NCBI GenBank assembly: GCA_965228165.1
Contig: CBDDHB010000003.1
Span: 744,001 to 808,000, forward strand
DNA from: Oleispirillum sp965228165
Lineage (GTDB): Bacteria > Pseudomonadota > Alphaproteobacteria > Rhodospirillales > Rhodospirillaceae
Direction: 5' to 3'
DNA length: 64,000 bases
Part shown: positions 18,720 to 28,334 of the stretch, one piece after another
Layout: every line of letters starts with the position of its first letter
How positions within the stretch are numbered: position 1 is the first letter of the stretch
Made by a program: the position numbers and the translations under genes
Notes under the pieces: model-generated
What the model was told of the DNA's origin: nothing
Seen by the model: the letters and a program-made list of their open reading frames with translations, nothing else
The model's database searches: none

Positions 18720-21539
18720 TCAGTGGGCCTCGGCCCAGGAACCTCCCTTGCCCGCGTCCACCACCAGCGGCACGGAAAGGTCGGCGGCGCCTTCCATCAC
18801 CGGCTTGATCAGGGCGATCAGGGCGTCGGCGTCTTCCGCCTTCACCTCGAAGACCAGTTCGTCGTGAACCTGCAACAGGCTGCGCGCGGCCAGGCCTGCG
18901 TCGGCCAGCGCGCGCTCCACCCCGATCATCGCCCGCTTCATGATGTCGGCGGCGCCGCCCTGGATCGGCGCGTTGATCGCGGCGCGTTCGGCGAAGGCGC
19001 GCTGCGCCGGGTTGGTCGCGGCGATCCCCGGGGTGGCGCAGACCCGACCGAACAGGGTCAGCACATGGCCGTGCGCCCGGGCGTAATCCTTGGTGGCTTC
19101 CATATAGGCCCGGATTTCCGGATAGCGGGCGAAATAGGCCTCGATGTAGCTTTTCGCCTCCCCCTGCGGGATGTCCAGCTGGCGCGCCAACCCGAACGGC
19201 GAAATCCCATAGATGATGCCGAAGTTGATCGCCTTGGCGCGGCGGCGCAGCATCGGGTCCATGCCCTCGATCGGCACGCCGAAGACCTGCGACGCGGTGG
19301 CGGCGTGGATGTCCGCGCCCGCCGCGAAGGCCTGCTTCAACGCCACGACGTCGCCGACGTGCGCCATCAGGCGGAGTTCGATCTGCGAATAGTCGGCGGA
19401 GACCAGAACGTTGCCCGGCGCGGCGACGAACGCCTGACGGATGCGGCGGCCTTCCTCCGTCCGGATCGGAATGTTCTGCAAGTTCGGATCGGTGGAGGAA
19501 AGCCTGCCGGTGGTGGTGATGGTCTGGGCGAAGGTGGTGTGGACCCGCCCGGTTTTCGGGTTAATCTGACCGACCAGGGCGTCGGCGTAAGTGGATTTCA
19601 GCTTCTGCAACTGCCGCCAGTCGAGGACGCGGGCGGGCAGATCGTGCCCCTGCGCCGCCAGATCGTCCAGAACCTCGGCGTCGGTGGAGTACGCGCCGGT
19701 CTTGCCGCTTTTCCGCCCGCCGGGCAGGGACATCCTGTCGAACAGAATCTCCCCCAACTGCTTCGGCGAGGCGAGGTTGAACGCCTCCCCGGCGAGGGCG
19801 TGGACCTGTTGCTCCAGCGCCGCCATGCGCGCCGCGAAATCGGCGCTCATCGCGGTCAGCGCCGCCCGGTCCACCGCCACCCCCGCTTCCTCCATGTCGA
19901 AGAGGATGCGCACCAGGGGCCGGTCGAAGCGTTCGTAGACGCCCACCCGGCGTTCCTGCAACAGCCGCGCCCGCAACAGGGCGTGCAGACGCCAGGTGAC
20001 GTCGGCGTCCTCGGCGGCATAGGCCAGGGCCCGATCCAACGGCACCTTGTCGAAGGTGATCTGGCTCTTGCCCTTGCCGCAAACCTCGGAGAAGGGGATG
20101 GTCCGGTGGTCCAGGTGCAACAGGGCCAGTTCGTCCATGCCGTGACCGTGCGCCGCGCCGTCCAGGGCATAGGACATCACCATGGTGTCGTCGATCGGCG
20201 AAACCGGAAGCCCCTCGCCCGCCAGGACGTGCATGTCGAACTTGATGTTGTGGCCGATCTTCAAAACGCCGGGGGAGGCGAGCAGCGGCGCGAGAATCGC
20301 CACGGCGCGGGCCACCGGAATCTGCTTCGGCGCGGCGACGTGGGCGGAGCCGAAGTCGAAGCCGCCGTCCTGCGGCTCGGCCTCGATCAGGCCGTGACGC
20401 AACGGAATGTAACAGGCGTCGTTCGGCCCCAGGGCCAGCGACACCCCGACCAGACGCTCCGCCAGCGGGTCGAGGCCGGTGGTTTCGGTATCCACCGCCA
20501 CCATCCCCCGGTCGCGGGCGCGCGCCACCCAGCGGGCAAGCTCCGCCTCGTCGTCGATCAGGCGATAGAGGGAGCGGTCCACCGGCGGCAATTCGGGCAA
20601 TGCGACGCCGCCCGGCGCGGCGGACGGCGCATTGACAGACGGCGCATCGGCAGGCCGGGATGCGGCGGACGCGCGCTTCAGCCCGGCGGTGCGGGCGACC
20701 AGACTGCGAAAGCCCTGAGTCTCCAGGAAGGTCTTCAGCACCCCGGCGTCGATATCGCGCACCGCCAGGGTTTCCAGGTCCACGTCCAGCGGCGCGGCGC
20801 GATCCAGGGTCACCAGACGGCGGGAAATCCGCGCCAGTTCGGCATGGTCGATCAGCGCCTGACGGCGTTTGGGCTGGGAAATCTCGTCGGCGCGGACGAG
20901 CAGCGCGTCCAGATCGCCGAAGCGGTCGATCAACTGCGCCGCGGTCTTGACGCCGATGCCGGGAACGCCGGGCACGTTGTCGCTGGAATCCCCGGCCAGC
21001 GCCTGCACGTCGATCACCTTGTCCGGCGCGACGCCGAATTTCTCGCGCACCGCCGCCTCATCGATGTCGCGATTCTTCATCGGGTCGAACAGGGAAACCC
21101 CCGGACGCACCAGTTGCATCAGATCCTTGTCGGCGGACACCACCACCACGTCGAACCCCGCCGCGACGCCTCTGTCCGCCAGGGTGGCGATCAGGTCGTC
21201 GGCCTCGAACCCCTCCATCTCCAGGCTCTCCACCTGGCAGGCGGCGGCGGCCTCGCGGATCAGGGGGAACTGCGGCACCAGATCCTCGGGCGGCGGCGGA
21301 CGGTTGGCCTTGTAGTCGGGATAGATGTCGTTGCGGAAGGTCTTCCGCGCCGAATCGAAGACCACCGCCAGATACGCCGCGTCCAGGTCGGCGATCAGCT
21401 TCAGCAGCATCGCGGTGAAGCCATAGACCGCGTTCACCGGGGTGCCGTCGGGACGGGTCATCGGCGGCAGGGCGTGATAGGCGCGGAAAATATATCCCGA
21501 ACCATCGACCAGATGCAGGGTGGGGCGGGGCCGGTTCAC
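18720..21539 (-). CDS. polA: DNA polymerase I
   Basis: A 939-residue polymerase with all three domains: the N-terminal 5'-3' exonuclease (LVDGSGYIFRAYHALPPMTR, GDSSDNVPGVPGIG), the proofreading 3'-5' exonuclease with intact acidic residues (VAVDTETTGLDPLAE), and the polymerase domain (SADYSQIELRLMAHV, RRRAKAINFGIIYGIS, LLQVHDELVFEV). It fills gaps during repair and Okazaki-fragment processing. The start is taken as the GTG at 21539, giving VNRPRPTLHLVDG, because upstream codons in the same frame are Arg-rich and unlike the family; the ribosome site is weak. Confidence 0.96.
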   Translation of the reverse strand: MNRPRPTLHLVDGSGYIFRAYHALPPMTRPDGTPVNAVYGFTAMLLKLIADLDAAYLAVVFDSARKTFRNDIYPDYKANRPPPPEDLVPQFPLIREAAAACQVESLEMEGFEADDLIATLADRGVAAGFDVVVVSADKDLMQLVRPGVSLFDPMKNRDIDEAAVREKFGVAPDKVIDVQALAGDSSDNVPGVPGIGVKTAAQLIDRFGDLDALLVRADEISQPKRRQALIDHAELARISRRLVTLDRAAPLDVDLETLAVRDIDAGVLKTFLETQGFRSLVARTAGLKRASAASRPADAPSVNAPSAAPGGVALPELPPVDRSLYRLIDDEAELARWVARARDRGMVAVDTETTGLDPLAERLVGVSLALGPNDACYIPLRHGLIEAEPQDGGFDFGSAHVAAPKQIPVARAVAILAPLLASPGVLKIGHNIKFDMHVLAGEGLPVSPIDDTMVMSYALDGAAHGHGMDELALLHLDHRTIPFSEVCGKGKSQITFDKVPLDRALAYAAEDADVTWRLHALLRARLLQERRVGVYERFDRPLVRILFDMEEAGVAVDRAALTAMSADFAARMAALEQQVHALAGEAFNLASPKQLGEILFDRMSLPGGRKSGKTGAYSTDAEVLDDLAAQGHDLPARVLDWRQLQKLKSTYADALVGQINPKTGRVHTTFAQTITTTGRLSSTDPNLQNIPIRTEEGRRIRQAFVAAPGNVLVSADYSQIELRLMAHVGDVVALKQAFAAGADIHAATASQVFGVPIEGMDPMLRRRAKAINFGIIYGISPFGLARQLDIPQGEAKSYIEAYFARYPEIRAYMEATKDYARAHGHVLTLFGRVCATPGIAATNPAQRAFAERAAINAPIQGGAADIMKRAMIGVERALADAGLAARSLLQVHDELVFEVKAEDADALIALIKPVMEGAADLSVPLVVDAGKGGSWAEAH

Positions 21540-21715
21540 GCGCCGACCCCGGTCGAGGCGGAATCGTGGGCGAAGGTTGCGGCGGCGACGTTTTCCGGCA
21601 TGGCGGATTCCCAAGAAATGCGAACGGGGGACGATCCTACCCCAAGTCGCGCGGACTTGACAGACGGGGCGCGCGCGCCTTTGTAGGGGGACGCTCCATT
21701 GCCAACGGTTCCGTC

Positions 21716-22669
21716 ATGCCCGTCCCGCCGGATCACGCCATCGTCATCGAAAACCTGTCCAAGACCTATCGCGCCCGCGACGGCAGGGAACGCCCCCCGG
21801 CGTTGCGCTCGGTGTCGTTTTCCGTGCCGCGCGGCGCGATGTTCGCCCTGCTGGGGCCGAACGGCGCGGGCAAATCGACCCTGATCAACATCATGGCCGG
21901 GCTGGTGATCAAGACCTCAGGGCGGGTGTCGATCTGGGGGCACGACATCGACGCCGATTCCCGCCAGGCGCGGCGCGCCATCGGCATCGTGCCGCAGGAA
22001 CTCAACCTCGACCCCTTCTTCACCCCGCGCGAAACCCTGGAGGTGCAGGCGGGGTACTACGGCATCCCCAAGGCGGAACGCCGCACCGACGAAATCCTGG
22101 AAGCCGTCGGCCTGGCCGACAAGGCCACCGCCTATGCCCGCGCCCTGTCGGGCGGGATGCGCCGCCGCCTTCTGATCGCCAAGGCGATGGTCCACAATCC
22201 GCAAATCCTGGTGCTGGACGAACCCACCGCCGGAGTGGACGTGGAACTCCGCCAGCAGTTGTGGCAGACCATCCGCGAAATGAACGCCCAGGGCCACACC
22301 ATCCTGCTGACCACCCACTATCTGGAGGAAGCGCAGGACAACTGCGAGACCATCGCGATCCTGCGCCACGGCGAACTGGTCGCCTGCAAATCGCGGGACC
22401 GCCTGCTGGCGCGGCTGAAGAGCAAGGTGGTGGAGGTGCGCTTCGCCGAGGACATGGCGGAGATTCCCGCCGTTCTTGCCTCCTTCGCGCCGGTTCGGAC
22501 CGGGCCGCGCGGCCTGGCCTTCCGGGTGCGGCGCGACGACGGCGGCATTCCCGCCCTGCTGAACGCCCTGCCCGCCTGCGGCCTGGCGATCGCTGACATC
22601 TCGACCGTCGAGCCCGACCTGGAGGAGGTGTTCCTGCGCCTCACCCGCGAGAACGCGGACCGGAGGTGA
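21716..22669 (+). CDS. ABC transporter ATP-binding protein
   Basis: A 317-residue ATPase with Walker A GPNGAGKST, Q-loop, signature LSGGMRRRLLIAKAM, Walker B ILVLDEPTAGVDVE and H-loop. The C-terminal extension after residue 240 is typical of drug or polysaccharide exporters of the ABC-2 type (YadG-like). No permease gene follows: a tRNA region comes next, so its membrane partner must be encoded elsewhere. The substrate cannot be predicted. Confidence 0.88.
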   Translation: MPVPPDHAIVIENLSKTYRARDGRERPPALRSVSFSVPRGAMFALLGPNGAGKSTLINIMAGLVIKTSGRVSIWGHDIDADSRQARRAIGIVPQELNLDPFFTPRETLEVQAGYYGIPKAERRTDEILEAVGLADKATAYARALSGGMRRRLLIAKAMVHNPQILVLDEPTAGVDVELRQQLWQTIREMNAQGHTILLTTHYLEEAQDNCETIAILRHGELVACKSRDRLLARLKSKVVEVRFAEDMAEIPAVLASFAPVRTGPRGLAFRVRRDDGGIPALLNALPACGLAIADISTVEPDLEEVFLRLTRENADRR

Positions 22670-22673
22670 TTTT

Positions 22674-22882
22674 AGCCGTTGCCGCATCGATGCCGGGTTG
22701 ATGTGACTGGGAAAGGCTCTGGCCCGGATGGATGGCCTGTCGGCCTCCGAAGCCGAAGGTCCTTGGGTTCGGCGCGGCGGCAACACCGACGCGCGACGCC
22801 GCGAAGCGGCGGTCCGAGGGCAAGGCCCGAGGATGAAAACGTGGGTTTGCCCCGCGTTTTCACAATCCCGCCGGGCGCGCCC
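22674..22882 (+). pseudogene. Decayed, interrupted duplicate of the tRNA-Arg region
   Basis: Segments here repeat the downstream tRNA-Arg and its 5' flank in order: AGCCGTTGCC (22674), GCCGGGTTGAT, the complete anticodon arm TCGGCCTCCGAAGCCGAAGG (from 22740), GGGTTCG, then after about 93 extra bases AATCCCGCCGGGCGCGCC (22864-22881). The 5' acceptor strand and much of the D arm are lost, so a functional tRNA is not expected. The 93-base interruption sits inside the T loop and contains a terminator-like hairpin. Confidence 0.7.
22836..22860 (+). terminator. Terminator-like hairpin inside the tRNA-Arg duplicate
   Basis: AAAACGTGGG (22836-22845) pairs with CCCGCGTTTT (22851-22860) over 10 bp, including one G-T pair, around a 5-base loop. 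The A-run and T-run flank the GC core as in bidirectional intrinsic terminators. It is the first such hairpin after the ABC ATPase gene and could end its transcript. Confidence 0.5.
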
Positions 22883-22951
22883 CCTGCCCGCAATTCAGCC
22901 GTTGCCATGGACCCGCCGGGTTGATACAGTCCGCCCCCTGCGAAGGCATGC

Positions 22952-23028
22952 GCGCCCGTAGCTCAGATGGATAGAGTGTCGGCCTCCGAAGCCGAAGGTC
23001 GTGGGTTCGAATCCCGCCGGGCGCGCCA
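22952..23028 (+). tRNA. tRNA-Arg (anticodon CCG)
   Basis: A 77-base cloverleaf with encoded CCA. The acceptor stem pairs GCGCCCG with CGGGCGC, the anticodon stem pairs TCGGC with GCCGA, and the loop CTCCGAA gives anticodon CCG (22986-22988) reading CGG. The T arm GTGGG/TTCGAAT/CCCGC is regular. A decayed duplicate lies directly upstream. Confidence 0.95.
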
Positions 23029-23057
23029 ATCTTCCTTTTCCCCCGCTTTTCCCCGTT

Positions 23058-23666
23058 CTATTTCTTCAGCGCGATTTCCAGCCCGAAGGCGACGAACAGC
23101 GCGCCCGCCGCGCGCTCGACGAAGCGCCGCGACTTCAGATAGGCCGCCTTCACCCGCGCCAGCCCCAGCCCCCAGGACAAGCCGCCGTACCACAGGCCGG
23201 AGATCGTCACCATCGCCAGGATCGCGGCGATCCCCGCCGACAGGGGCGCATCCTGCGGCAGGGTGGCGGAAAAGATGGTGGCGACGAAGGCGCCGCTTTT
23301 CGGATTGGAGAGCTGCGTCGTCAGGCCGCGCCGGAACGCCCGCCGCCCGGCGCCGCGCCCGCTGGCGGCCAGGGCCGGACCGGCCTGCGGCCCCTTCAGC
23401 AGCAGTTTGACGCCGAGGTAGACGATGTACGCCCCGCCCGCCAGCTTCAGCCCGGCGTAAAGCCAGGGCGCGGCGCGGAACAGCAGGCCGACGCCGAAGA
23501 ACCCGGCGGTTCCCCAGACCACGGTGCCGCAAAGAATTCCCGCCACCGTCAGCGCCGCCACCCGACGCGAGGAATCGAGCGCCGCGCCGCTGACCAGGAT
23601 GACGTTGGGGCCGGGCGTCATCACCGCGACGCCCCACAACAGGGAAAACGAGACCAGCCAGAACAT
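23058..23666 (-). CDS. LysE-family amino-acid exporter
   Basis: A 202-residue membrane protein with about six hydrophobic helices and LysE/RhtB features: the N-terminal GVAVMTPGPNVILVSG and the mid-protein GLTTQLSNPKSGAFVATIF. Members export amino acids or related metabolites. The start at 23666 is chosen because the product then begins MFWLVSFSLLWG; the stop of the upstream truncated queC lies 2 bases before it, so the two are likely co-transcribed. The substrate is unknown. Confidence 0.88.
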   Translation of the reverse strand: MFWLVSFSLLWGVAVMTPGPNVILVSGAALDSSRRVAALTVAGILCGTVVWGTAGFFGVGLLFRAAPWLYAGLKLAGGAYIVYLGVKLLLKGPQAGPALAASGRGAGRRAFRRGLTTQLSNPKSGAFVATIFSATLPQDAPLSAGIAAILAMVTISGLWYGGLSWGLGLARVKAAYLKSRRFVERAAGALFVAFGLEIALKK

Positions 23667-23668
23667 CT

Positions 23669-24169
23669 TCAGCCTCCTCTGCCCCCGCCCGCCCAGCGGT
23701 CCCACCCGGCGGCGCGCAGGCGGCAGGCCGGGCAGTCGCCGCAGCCGTAACCCCAGGCATGGCGGATCGCGCGTTCGCCAAGATAGCAGCTATGGGTGCG
23801 CTCGACGATCATTCCGACCAGGGCGTCTCCGCCCAGGCGGTGCGCCAGCGCCCAGGTTTCCGCCTTATCGACCCACATCAGCGGCGCGTGCAGGACGAAG
23901 CGGCTTTCCATGCCGAGGTTGAGCGCCACCTGCACCGCCTTGACGGTGTCGTCGCGGCAGTCGGGATAGCCGGAATAGTCGGTCTCGCAGACGCCGATGA
24001 CGACGTGGCGCAAGCTGCGTCGATAGGCCACCGCCGCCGCCAGGGTGAGGAACAGGATATTGCGCCCGGGGACGAAGGTGTTGGGCAGGCCGTTTTCCCC
24101 CAGTTCGATCACCACGTCCTCGATCATCGCGGTGTGGCCGATCGCGGCCAGCGCGCCTTCGTGGTTCAT
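23669..24169 (-). pseudogene. queC: 7-cyano-7-deazaguanine synthase QueC, N-terminally truncated
   Basis: The 166-residue product matches the C-terminal two-thirds of QueC: PNTFVPGRNILFLTLAAAVA, ITGVCETD-like GVCETDYSGYPDCRDDTVKA, PLMWVDKAETWALAHRLGG and the zinc-binding CYLGERAIRHAWGYGCGDCP with four Cys. Full-length QueC is about 230 residues and starts with an SGGxDS ATP-pyrophosphatase loop. That loop is missing here, and neither the upstream 130 bases nor other frames contain it. QueC makes the queuosine precursor preQ0; without the loop activity is unlikely. A remnant is the simplest reading. Confidence 0.75.
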
Positions 24170-24303
24170 TCCGGTCCATCCTTCGCAATCCCTCCCGTCC
24201 CCTATACCGCCCGGCGCTTGGCGGCGCAACGCCAAGCGCCTCGACAGGCCGGGAGACTCGGCCTACCCTGACGGGCGGCACACATCATCCGGGAGAATCC
24301 GCC

Positions 24304-25089
24304 ATGACCGAGGAACCGTTCGTTCTGTACGAGGCCGCGCAGGGCGTCGCGACGCTGACGATGAACCGCCCGCAGTCCCGCAACAGCCTGTCGTTGCCGA
24401 TGCTGAAGGCGCTGATGGCGGCTCTTTCCCGCGCGTCGGAAGACGCGACGGCGCGGGTGGTGGTGATCGCAGGCGCGGGTCCGGCGTTCTGCGCCGGGCA
24501 CGACCTGCGCGAAATGCGCGACCAGGATTTCGACCGCACCTATGCGGTGGAGCTGTTCGGCCTGTGCGGCGACGCGATGCAGGCGATCGTCAGGATGACC
24601 AAGCCGGTGATCGCCAGGGTTCACGGCATCGCCACCGCGGCGGGCTGCCAACTGGTGGCGAGCTGCGATCTGGCGGTGGCCGAGGAAGGCGCGCGCTTCG
24701 CCACGCCGGGGGTGAACATCGGCCTGTTCTGCTCGACGCCGATGGTGGCGCTGACCCGCGCCGTGGCGCCGAAGCACGCCCTGCAACTGCTGCTGACCGG
24801 CGAAATGGTCGATGCCGCCACCGCCCTGCGCATCGGCCTGATCAACGAGATCGTCCCCGCCGCCGCCCTGGCCGACCGGGTCGCGGCGCTGGCCCGAAGC
24901 CTCGCGGCGAAGTCGCCGAAGACCCTGGCGATGGGCAAGGCCGCCTGCCAGGCCCAAGCGGAAATGCCGCTCGCCGCCGCCTATGCCTTCACCCGCGAGG
25001 TGATGGCCGACAACCTGCAAACCGCCGACGCGCGCGAGGGAATTTCCGCCTTCCTGGAAAAGCGCCAGCCGACCTGGACGGGACGCTGA
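24304..25089 (+). CDS. Enoyl-CoA hydratase/isomerase family protein
   Basis: A 261-residue crotonase-fold protein. The oxyanion-hole segments are AFCAGHDLREM and ATAAGCQLVASCDLAVA. The sequence GHDLREM resembles the ECHDC3 subgroup more than true enoyl-CoA hydratase 1. Family members hydrate or isomerise acyl-CoA thioesters; the exact substrate is not predictable. It starts at ATG 24304 with GGGAGAA upstream and is followed 11 bases later by pqiA, but no metabolic link with that operon is obvious. Confidence 0.88.
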   Translation: MTEEPFVLYEAAQGVATLTMNRPQSRNSLSLPMLKALMAALSRASEDATARVVVIAGAGPAFCAGHDLREMRDQDFDRTYAVELFGLCGDAMQAIVRMTKPVIARVHGIATAAGCQLVASCDLAVAEEGARFATPGVNIGLFCSTPMVALTRAVAPKHALQLLLTGEMVDAATALRIGLINEIVPAAALADRVAALARSLAAKSPKTLAMGKAACQAQAEMPLAAAYAFTREVMADNLQTADAREGISAFLEKRQPTWTGR

Positions 25090-25100
25090 TCCGCACCGCC

Positions 25101-26170
25101 ATGCCCGCCCCCCCCTGCCCGACCTGATCGCCTGTCACGATTGCGGCGCGGTCTTTCACCGTCCGGCGTTGCGTCCGGGGCAGAAGGCCTGTTGCGCCCG
25201 CTGCGGCGCGGTGCTCTGCCGCGCCCCCCGTCTGTCCCCCGACCAGCTTCTGGCGCTGGTGCTGGCCGCCCTGATCCTGCTGCTGATCGCCAACCTGACG
25301 CCGATCGTCGAGTTGTCGGTGCAGGGGCAGAGCAACCGCGCCACCCTGTTCGGCAGCATTACCGCCCTGTGGGGCGAGGGGCGGCAACTGGTGGCGGCGC
25401 TGGCCTTCGCCACCACCCTCGGCTTCCCGGCGCTGGAACTGACCGCGCTGCTGGCCGCGCTGCTGATCCGGCGGCGCGACCCGAACGCGCCGCGCGCCGC
25501 GCCGCTGCTGCGCGCGGTGCAGGCGCTGCGCCCCTGGGGGATGATCGAGGTGTTCATGCTCGGGGTGCTGGTCGCCCTGGTCAAGCTGTCGCATCTGGCG
25601 CGCGTTCTGCCCGGCACCGCGCTGTGGGCCTTCGCCGCCTTGACCGTGCTGCTGGCGACGATCTTGAGCTTCGACCTGAAGGCGCTGTGGGAAACCCGCG
25701 CGGTGGACGGCGCGGCGATCCTGTACCTGCCCGCCAATCTGCTGCCGATGATGGAGACCACGTCCCTGCTGGGGCGGGAGTCCGACACCATCATGAGCGG
25801 CATCGTATATTTCTGGACCTCCGGCTCGCCGGATCTGGCGGCGCTGATTTTCCTGGTCAGCATTTTCGTGCCGATGGCCAAGCTGCTGTGCCTCGCCGCG
25901 CTGGCGGTGGCGGCCAGGCGCGGACGGCGGCGGGGACTGCGGCAGAGCGCCCAGCTTTTCCGCATCGTCGAGATCGTCGGACGTTGGTCGATGCTGGACA
26001 TTTTCGTCGTCGCCCTGATGGTCGGCATGGTACGTTTCCACGGCCTCGCGGTGATCGAGGCCGGGCCGGCGGCCTTCGGCGCGGTGGTGGTGTTGACCAT
26101 CCTCGCCGCCCGCAGCTTCGACCCCCGCCTGATCTGGGATGCCTCCGAGACCGACGATGACCGCGCCTGA
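25101..26170 (+). CDS. pqiA: PqiA, paraquat-inducible-type membrane protein (5' frame break)
   Basis: PqiA is the inner-membrane partner of the PqiB MCE tunnel that moves lipids across the periplasm. The protein has N-terminal Cys pairs (IACHDCGAVFHRP and KACCARCGAVLC) and two halves of four membrane helices each. The likely ATG at 25101 runs into a stop because of a run of eight C (25108-25115); one additional C gives MPAPPLPDLIACHDCG in frame. Otherwise the first usable codon is a TTG at 25169, which would lose the first Cys pair. The 3' end overlaps pqiB by 14 bases. Confidence 0.85.
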
Positions 26171-27711
26171 TTATCCCGACCCCGTCATCGCCGCGCCGCC
26201 GCGCTGGCTGCCCTCGCTGATCTGGGCGGTGCCCCTGGTCGCGGCGCTGATCGGCCTGTCCCTGGCGGTGCAGGTGGTGCGACAGAAAGGGCCGGAGATC
26301 ACCGTCGCCTTTTCCACCGCCGAGGGCATCGAGCCGGGCAAGACCAAGGTCAAGTTCAAGAACGTCGATATCGGCGAGGTGCGGGCGGTGCGCCTGTCCG
26401 AGGACCGCAGGCGAGCCCTGGCGGACATCGCCCTCGACAAGAGCGCCGAGTCCTTCGCCGTCGCCGACAGCCGCTTCTGGGTGGTGCGTCCGCGCCTGGG
26501 AGGAACCGGAGTCTCGGGCCTGGGCACCCTGATGTCGGGAGCCTATATCGGCGTCGATGCCGGGCGGTCGGAGCAGCGCCGTCTGGAGTTCGACGGGCCG
26601 GAGGAACCGCCGGTGGTCGCTTCCGACGTGCCGGGCCGCCGCTTTTCCCTGCGCGCCGGGGACATCGGCTCGCTGGACGTCGGATCGCCGGTGTACTTCC
26701 GCCGCATCCAGGTCGGCCACGTCGAAAGCTTCGCGCTGGAGAACGACGGCGGCCACATCGCCCTCGGCATTTTCGTCCGCTCCCCCTACGACCGCTTCGT
26801 CACCGCCGACAGCCGCTTCTGGCACGCCAGCGGCATCGACCTGCGCCTCGACGCCGACGGCGTGGCGCTGCGCACCCAATCCCTGTCCAGCATCCTGATG
26901 GGGGGCATCGCCTTCGAGTCTCCGGGCGGCGGCGACCCCGCCCAGCCGGGCGCGGCGTTCGATATCGCTTCCGACCGGGAGGAGGCGCTGCGCACCCCCG
27001 ACGGCGAGCCGCAGGTGGTGACGCTGCGCTTCCAAGGATCGGTGCGCGGCCTGACGGTGGGCGCGCCGGTGGATTTCCGGGGGGGTGCGGATCGGTCATG
27101 TCGCCGCGGTGCGCATCGACTACGACGCCGCGACCGACGTCTTTTCCGCGCCGGTGACGGCGGTGATCTATCCCGACCGACTGGGCGAGGCGGTGGCGAC
27201 GCGCAAGGCCAACCCCGCCGCCCGCGCCCGGATGCTGGTCAGGCGCGGCCTGCGCGCCCAACTGCGCACCGGCAGTCTGCTCACCGGGCAACTGTACGTC
27301 GCCCTCGACTTCTTCCCCCAGGCCAAGCCCGCCGCCCTGGTCGTCGGCAAGGACGGCGTGCCGGAACTGCCCACCATCCCCGGCGAGTTGGAGGAATTGC
27401 AGCAGCAGGTGCGCGACATCCTGAAAAAGCTGGACGCGGTGCCCTTCGACGACATCGGGCGCAACCTCAACCGGGTGCTGGTGCGCCTGGACGGCCTGTC
27501 GGCGACGGCGGAGCGCGACCTGCTGCCCGAGTTGCGCGACTCGCTGGCGGCGATCGCCCAGACCCTGGCCGCCGACGCCCCGGCGCAACAGGACGCGCGC
27601 GCCGCCCTGCGCGCCATGGCCGAAGCGGCCAGATCGCTCAAAACCCTGGCCGACAACCTGGACCGCCAGCCCGAATCCCTGCTTCGCGGAAGGAAGGACG
27701 ACTCCCCATGA
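26157..27711 (+). pseudogene. pqiB: PqiB, MlaD/MCE-domain lipid transport protein, frameshifted
   Basis: One N-terminal membrane helix (LIWAVPLVAALIGLSLAVQV) is followed by three MCE domains (for example VAFSTAEGIEPGKTKVKFKN) that form a hexameric periplasmic tunnel. A run of seven G (27079-27085) breaks the frame inside the third MCE domain: VDFRG continues as VRIGHVAAVRIDYD if one G is removed. The remainder carries a coiled-coil region (ELEELQQQVRDILKKLD) and ends at 27711. The restored protein is about 517 residues. The flanking pqiA and pqiC overlap it, so the operon layout is intact. Confidence 0.85.
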
Positions 27712-28295
27712 CCCCCCGCCGCATCGTTCCCCCGGTTCTCGCCTCGGTCCTTCTGGCGGCCTGCGCCGGTTCGCCGCCGATCCGGCACCACAGCCTCGCC
27801 CTGCCCGCCGCCGCCGGGAACGGCGGCGCGGAGCGCCTGGTGGAGGTTCTGCCGGTGGCGGTGCCGGGGCGCATCGACCGCGCCGCGCTGGTCCTTTCCG
27901 ACGCCGCCGGGCGGCTGGAGGTGCGGGACTCCGACCGCTGGGCGGCGCCGCCGTCCGAGGAAATCCGCGCCGTCCTGGTCGATGCCCTGTGGCGCGCCGG
28001 GCGCGCCGCCGACATCTATGCCGCGCCGATTCCGGCGACGGCCTCCGCCCTGCCGCAATACCGCCTGGCGGCGCGGGTCGAACGCTTCGACGCGGTGCCC
28101 GGCGACGCGGCGACGGTGGAAATCTCGTGGACCCTGCGCCGCCTGCCGGGCGGGCCGGTCGCCGCCTGCCGCGCCGCCGCCCGCGCCCCCCTGCCCGGCG
28201 CCTCGGCGGAAGACGCCGCCGCCCTGGGCGCGGCGACGCGCGATCTGGCCCTGCGCATCGCGGGCGGTCTGAGCGGCGAAACCTGCCCGAAATAG
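27708..28295 (+). CDS. pqiC: PqiC, outer-membrane lipoprotein of the Pqi system
   Basis: A 195-residue lipoprotein with signal sequence and lipobox LLAACAGS (Cys about residue 19), followed by an ABC-type transport auxiliary (DUF330) domain. PqiC anchors the PqiB tunnel at the outer membrane. Its ATG overlaps the pqiB stop in an ATGA arrangement, showing translational coupling. Confidence 0.9.
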   Translation: MTPRRIVPPVLASVLLAACAGSPPIRHHSLALPAAAGNGGAERLVEVLPVAVPGRIDRAALVLSDAAGRLEVRDSDRWAAPPSEEIRAVLVDALWRAGRAADIYAAPIPATASALPQYRLAARVERFDAVPGDAATVEISWTLRRLPGGPVAACRAAARAPLPGASAEDAAALGAATRDLALRIAGGLSGETCPK

Positions 28296-28298
28296 GGT

Positions 28299-28328
28299 CT
28301 GACATCGCCATCGCGGGTGTGCTATAGG
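28299..28328 (+). promoter_or_regulatory. Candidate promoter of the MATE leader transcript
   Basis: CTGACA (28299-28304) and TATAGG (28323-28328) are 18 bases apart, a fair sigma-70 match. Transcription would begin near 28335 and run through a structured 170-base leader. Confidence 0.45.
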
Positions 28329-28334
28329 TACGCC

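Noticed and set aside
18678..21686. Thousand-codon plus-strand frame opposite polA
   Set aside because: It mirrors polA exactly and has the composition typical of antisense translation of a GC-rich gene.
22773..22864. Self-splicing intron in the duplicated tRNA-Arg
   Set aside because: The copy lacks its 5' acceptor strand and D arm, the insertion is only about 93 bases, and it lies in the T loop, not the anticodon loop, so a functional intron is unlikely.
22728..22961. Short plus-strand frames in the tRNA-Arg duplicate region
   Set aside because: They run through tRNA-derived sequence, lack ribosome sites and have no coding bias.
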